Translations under genes and position numbers: made by a program | In this document: piece after piece, positions 59,584 to 64,000 of the stretch | Position numbering within the stretch: the first letter of the stretch is position 1 | Layout of the letters: every line of letters starts with the position of its first letter | The notes under the pieces: model-generated | The model's database searches: none | Seen by the model: only the letters and a program-made list of their open reading frames with translations | What the model was told of the DNA's origin: nothing | NCBI GenBank assembly: GCA_921293015.1 | Contig: OV121081.1 | Coordinates: 43,549,877 to 43,613,876 of the forward strand | Direction of reading: 5' to 3' | From: Phorcus lineatus | Lineage: Eukaryota; Mollusca; Gastropoda; Trochida; Trochidae | Length of the DNA stretch: 64,000 bases

Positions 59584-59960
59584 CTATTCTCACTTCAATC
59601 ATGGACGTTATCTGTGCTTTACTGATAGCTCTCACTAATAGCATGCAAATGCGAGAATTTTATACCCAATCAAGCAATCATGGTCCTGTACAAGATAAGA
59701 GGCACGTTATGTATTTAATGTTTTTCTTCATATCGACAGTGTAACCAAGCACGACTATTTTTAAACAAGAAGAGCATTTCAAGTTCCTAGTTCCTGATAT
59801 GTACGATTTACATAGCAAGTGTTCCTTTTTTGGGTCACGTGTATTTTGTAAACATTTTATGGCTGGAAAATATGACATGCTTAAATGCGGAAAAAATGTT
59901 ACTTTCGATGAAGATATAGCTAATAGTTGAAAGGTTTGTTCTCTCAAGTTACAATATACA
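59300..59960. repeat. Diverged tandem duplication, period about 430 bp
   Basis: Copies at about 59,305-59,560 and 59,730-59,960 share scattered blocks in order, including AACCAAGCACGA-TAT and TTCTCAAGTACA/CTCTCAAGTTACA. Similarity is patchy. Confidence 0.35.
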
Positions 59961-60635
59961 GGATCAGTGAAACAGGTATGCAGACTATAGCATACATGTC
60001 GGATAAATGTATGTGTTTTTACTAAAATTTCTCAAATAGAGAACGTAATTTTCTGTATGTGTTTGCGTACAATCAATTGATCCGTGGAACAATGAAGGAT
60101 TCTTCATTTGAATGATCAGTGTTAATGCAGAAGTACCTCATCATGAAAAGTAAATGTAAACTACTGAAACAGTCTCTGAGCTGCTGGGTTAAGATTTCGG
60201 GAGACGTCATTAATAGCTTAATAAAATATCGTTATACATTTAAAAATAAGAATGAGTTTCTCAGTACCATATCATACGCATTGTAGGTAGAATAAAATCA
60301 AGTTTACCTCAACATATTTAACATCGTCACTCTACTGCATCGGAACGGTTTCGGACAATGCATTAATGACGACAAATGTTTTCGTTGTAGTTTCAAGAAA
60401 TTAAAGAATGTATACAATCATTAAGCATAAATTTGAAAACATCGTTGTAAACCATTTTAACCTTTACGGTAATAGTTTTCTGTGAAGGTATCCTCAGTCT
60501 CAATTAGTCTGTATTGTTTAGGAAGGTAAATATCTACTTTTCTTACTTTGAATATACTGAGTTGGTCTTCATCAAACCATCATTTGTACCGCACCACGAA
60601 ATAAATGTGTAAGTGATTACCTCACAAGTAAAAGA
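59961..60635. other. AT-rich non-coding stretch
   Basis: Nothing was recognised. Confidence 0.5.
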
Positions 60636-60805
60636 AAAGAAAAGAAACGCAATCTGGAAACTTAGAAAATTTTATTGGTAGATATAAGATAATGTAAATC
60701 AAGTTACGTTAGAGGTATTGGCATGAAATTTTGAATGGACATAACCTGAGTTCATATAAAAGTGTACACGCGAAAACATTTCGTCTGATTTGAGAATTGT
60801 GTCCG

Positions 60806-61801
60806 TTAGGTGGCGTTGAAGTCAGTACCTCGTATGGCCACCTCGTGCTGCTCGCACTGCACGACACCTGCGTGGAACAGACTGAATAGTCTTTGAATGA
60901 CAGCTTGTGGTATTCTTTCCCATTCCTCCCGCAATGCATTGGCCAACTCTGGTAACGTCTGAGGTTGATGTTGCCGTCCACGTACACGTCTATCAAGAAT
61001 ATCCCACAGGTGTTCGATAGCATTAAGATCAGGGGATTTTGAAGGCCATGGTAGGACATTGATGATTTTTTGGGCTAGATAGGCCACCGTAGCACATGCA
61101 GTATGAGGTCTGGCATTATCGTGTTGAAAGAGATGCCTCTGGCGGTTTATGATCGGCAGCAGGTGAGGCCTGAGAACTTGGTTTATGTAGCGATCTGCAC
61201 TGACATTCCCTTGTAGGATTACAAGTTCGGATTTTCGGTTGTAGGATATTGCCCCCCACACCATCACACTCCCTCCGCCGAAATTGTCCACCTGTCGGAT
61301 GCAGTTTCGAGCAAAACATTCATTTTGACGTCGGTAAACACGTTGCCTTCAATCTCGACGTTGAAGAAGAAACCTCATTGAAGAAGAAACCTCGACTCAT
61401 CGCTAAACCAAATGCGCCGCCAGTTCCTCATATTCCATACCTGTACATTACGGCACCACCTGACACGTTGACGTCGATGTTGTAGTCGTAGCACAGGTCC
61501 GACAACAGGACTTCCGTACTGTTTGGCCCGATATTCTTCGCAGTCCGGTATTTGTGTTGTGGTTGATGTGGCCGTAGCAAGTCTATCACGTAGGTTGCGC
61601 AACATGATGTAACGGAGTGGTGATTCGAGGTCGTCCACCTCTGGGTCGATCTAGTGTTGTAATATACTCTCTGTATCGATCCCATAAAAGTGAAATTGTG
61701 CTCTTGTGAACCTGGAAATGTCTTACCACGGAAATCTGTGTTTCTCCAGCTTCAAGGCGTCCAATGGCGATATTTCGATCCGCAGCATTCATTCGTGGCA
61801 T
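60806..61801 (-). pseudogene. Tc1-like transposase with multiple frameshifts
   Basis: The ATG at 61,801 opens MPRMNAADRNIAIGRLEAGE with a helix-turn-helix (ISVVRHFQVHKSTISLLW) and GRPR linker. Frame changes follow near 61,620 and 61,500. WRRIWFSDESRFLL (first Asp, about 61,400) is followed by a 17-bp tandem duplication (61,361-61,393) that breaks frame. The last frame (61,291-60,806) has [24 protein letters not shown] (second Asp), and [12 protein letters not shown] (final Glu). All three DDE positions are present, and total length of about 330 codons is normal for Tc1. It is inactive as it stands. Confidence 0.88.
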
Positions 61802-61858
61802 TTTGAACAGCGTAATTGCATGTCAAACGATGGATACAATGATGAGTACACATTGTGT

Positions 61859-61867
61859 CTTTTATAG
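61859..61867 (-). promoter_or_regulatory. TATA box of the second Tc1-like transposase
   Basis: On the minus strand CTATAAAAG lies about 60 bases upstream of the ATG at 61,801, in the same relative position as in the 35-kb element. Confidence 0.5.
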
Positions 61868-61960
61868 TCAGTATATCTAGCGATGCCTAGCATGAACTGC
61901 ACGTGCGCAACGTGTGTGAATTTAATCGTGTTATCATTTCATGCAATTGACAAAAAGTTG

Positions 61961-62500
61961 GTTGCGTTTTGGCAATATGTTATCGTTTGCTGGCAATGAG
62001 ACACAAACATCTTTTAGAAGGTTAATAACGTACAGTGACAATGCAATCTAAATGTTTAACCTCAATATTTAACAAAACCCCTTTTGGAAATAGTCTGAAT
62101 TTTGTAGAAATGATATATTTTTTATCTCTTTTTTTAAGCATTCATTTATTTATTATCTTTGTTAAAGAAAAGATCTACGATATATCCCCTGGCATTTAGT
62201 CATGATCAGATTTGAATGATCACACAATGCGTATAATATATAGTCAATTGGGTTTTTTACAAGTACAGAAATGTGATTTTCCTAATATTTTTATATTGTT
62301 TTCTCATGCATGAACATTAGTGCGTATTTTGGCAAAATTATGTTTTAAAAGGTCAGGATATAACAAATATATGTAAAGTTGGAATCTTGATGACGACAGT
62401 GTTCTGTGTGCTTTCCTTGTTTAGCTTTATAGCTTTATCAAAAGAAGCTGAACAAAGAGGACATTTGGTTTAAAAAACCCATTTCATTTCAATTTGATTA
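61961..62500. other. AT-rich non-coding stretch
   Basis: Nothing was recognised. Confidence 0.5.
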
Positions 62501-62504
62501 TGCT

Positions 62505-63840
62505 TCTAAAATTATGTTTATCTTGACAATCAACATAATTAAGTTGAACTGTTTATAAACACATTTTTTCCAAAATAACATCACTTCCTCACCATGGCCT
62601 TTCAAAATACTTTTCACTTGCCTTCAAAGACTTCAGTTGTCACCCACTGAATTCATTATGTTACTTAAACGTTTGATGTTAACCTAAAACAATTAGTTTG
62701 CTTCTCATCTAATGAATCATGAACGCAACAATTTTGTTCACACTGGTGAATGTTTGTGCCTATGAGGAAAGTCATCTCGCTGTTCATGCATTTTATAAAA
62801 TGCCTTGTGGCAAATTAGTTTTATTGCTATTATGAAAAAGTCATAAAGTTAACAATGCTATGTTCGTTTATGAGGTTTTATTCTGCATATAATCTGTGTT
62901 ACAATGCGCTTCTGCTTGAGTGTTGATTTTGATTATTGTCTTTATTTTCGGAGTATCAGTAATAAACAGGACATTAGATTCTGCACATGACATACTTATC
63001 TAACACAATCGTTACCAGTATATCCTCGCTAGATTGGCTAGGGAACTGTACTCAATGCAGTGTTTTCTTGTGAAATTAGAATTTCAAAATTAGACATGAA
63101 TTATTGTTTATAGAAGGATTGACGGAACTGTGTGTTATTGTATATTACACTAAATGTGTACAGATATTTCAAATGCTGTAATAGTACCAATTAAGGAAAT
63201 CTTACCCTTAACTTTCTTTCAATATCAGCTTTTATCATTCCTCATGCGATATTCGGTTTTGCCACATAAATTTATTTGATATCATTCACTGGTTACAGGA
63301 TCGATTGTTAAAACACAGCCTGTATTTAGGTTTTCTCAAGGAATTTGATATTTTTCTGTTTAATACAAACACCAGCTGTGAACAGGCTCAGTAGGATTTA
63401 TTTTATACCCAATCAATACACAGATTTAGATTCTTCTCCAAGGGGTAAGGTGATTTTCAAAAAAGGATTGTAATCGACCCACGTATGCCAAAGGGTACAA
63501 TCTATTTAAAGCTCATGTGATTTGAATTTTACGACTGAGGATTAATGTAAATAAAGTTGTTTCATTTTGAAAGTTGTTTTAAAAAATAGCAAAACATTGA
63601 CATATATTGAGATTCCACAACGTGGGCACAAACCCCAACAACTATACTAAATATATTAAAATATCGTTAAACAATTTCAAAAACTCGATTCAAATTTTCT
63701 TAAATAAAAAAGGCGCAATAGAGAGAAATTACTCTTTTTGAAGTTTTGTTACTTACTACATGTGTCATTATTGAGTCAAACTAAATGGATCAGATACGTG
63801 AATTTTTGCAATAGAAAACGATAATAAGCAAACACATTTA
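62505..63840. repeat. Segmental duplication, copy 2
   Basis: The partner of 56,760-58,005, in the same orientation. TTATGTTTATCTTGACAATCA (about 62,513), CTTTCAAAATACTTTTCACTT, AAACAATTAGTTTGCTTC, AACACCAGCTGTG (about 63,368), GATTTAGATTCTTCTCCAAG, TTGTAATCGACCCACG, TGCCAAAGGG, GACTGAGGATTAATGTAAA and CCACAACGTGGGCAC lie in the same order. Confidence 0.75.
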
Positions 63841-64000
63841 ATGCTCACTGATCATGAATTGCTTGAAGTCATACATATATTCATATCAAATTCTATTTCA
63901 AGTAATGAATTATCAACAATCAGATTTTAAGAAACCGTGTCAGGTTATTAAAATTGACTTCTTCCAGAATGATAAATTTTCATTTGTGCATTTTAATTGT
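63841..64000. other. Window end, AT-rich
   Basis: Nothing was recognised. Confidence 0.5.

Larger units (their letters stand above)
60640..61955 (-). mobile_element. Tc1-like DNA transposon, decayed, near full length
   Basis: Contains a full-length but frameshifted transposase on the minus strand and a TATAAAAG promoter word upstream of it. Possible terminal words AAACGCAA at about 60,646 and TTGCGTTT at about 61,952 are inverted, but longer TIRs are not apparent, so the boundaries are approximate. It is a different subfamily from the 35-kb element, with only moderate protein similarity. Confidence 0.75.

Noticed and set aside
61249..61485. Plus-strand 78-codon Pro-rich ORF
   Set aside because: Antisense shadow of the second Tc1-like transposase.

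Overview
This is eukaryotic, AT-rich, gene-poor DNA, most likely from a marine lophotrochozoan and probably a gastropod mollusc. The evidence is the repeat content: a SINE tail ending in a CACT/ACTC run of the kind common in vetigastropods such as abalone, L2/CR1-like and other LINEs, Tc1-like transposons, Penelope-like termini, foldback MITEs and tandem arrays with the CCGT/CCAT-rich termini seen in molluscs. The host assignment is inference. No intact host gene, tRNA, rRNA or operon was seen.

Layout. From 1 to 12 kb the window is almost featureless, with small duplications and dispersed repeats. From 12.3 to 14.3 kb there are tandem repeats and an LTR-like segment with a strong core promoter (YY1-type site, CRE, TATA box, GC box). 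From 19.2 to 19.5 kb lies a compact inverted element with Penelope/hammerhead-like features and a 14-bp target duplication. A SINE-like element sits at 21.3 kb and a minisatellite of about 30-bp period at 21.7-22.9 kb. From 26 to 35 kb there is a MITE, three copies of one dispersed element (one expanded into eight 145-bp units), and a LINE 3' end flanked by a 271-bp direct duplication. A Tc1-like deletion derivative with intact 31-bp TIRs is at 35.1-36.3 kb, followed by a foldback MITE, a Tc1 relict and another MITE.

From 41.6 to 46.3 kb lies the best host-like coding region. It holds a broken member of an uncharacterised family with a YqaJ-type N-terminus and a possible DDE-like C-terminal half. 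The catalytic part of the YqaJ region is missing, and a 2.4-kb antisense L2/CR1-type LINE splits the gene. Next come a possible C-terminal exon (47.2 kb), a frameshifted C2H2 zinc-finger exon (47.8-48.3 kb), a solo LTR with 4-bp target duplication (49.8-50.4 kb) and a LINE C-terminal remnant (51.2-51.6 kb). A TIR element whose ends fold into hairpins lies at 53.2-53.9 kb. From 56.7 to 63.9 kb two diverged copies of a segment of about 1.2 kb flank a decayed Tc1-like transposon.

The sequences here do not work together as a pathway. The window records successive insertions. The notable relationships are a SINE that shares its 3' tail with the resident LINE, target DNA that supplies the ATG of a chimeric LINE ORF, and amplification of one dispersed repeat into an array.
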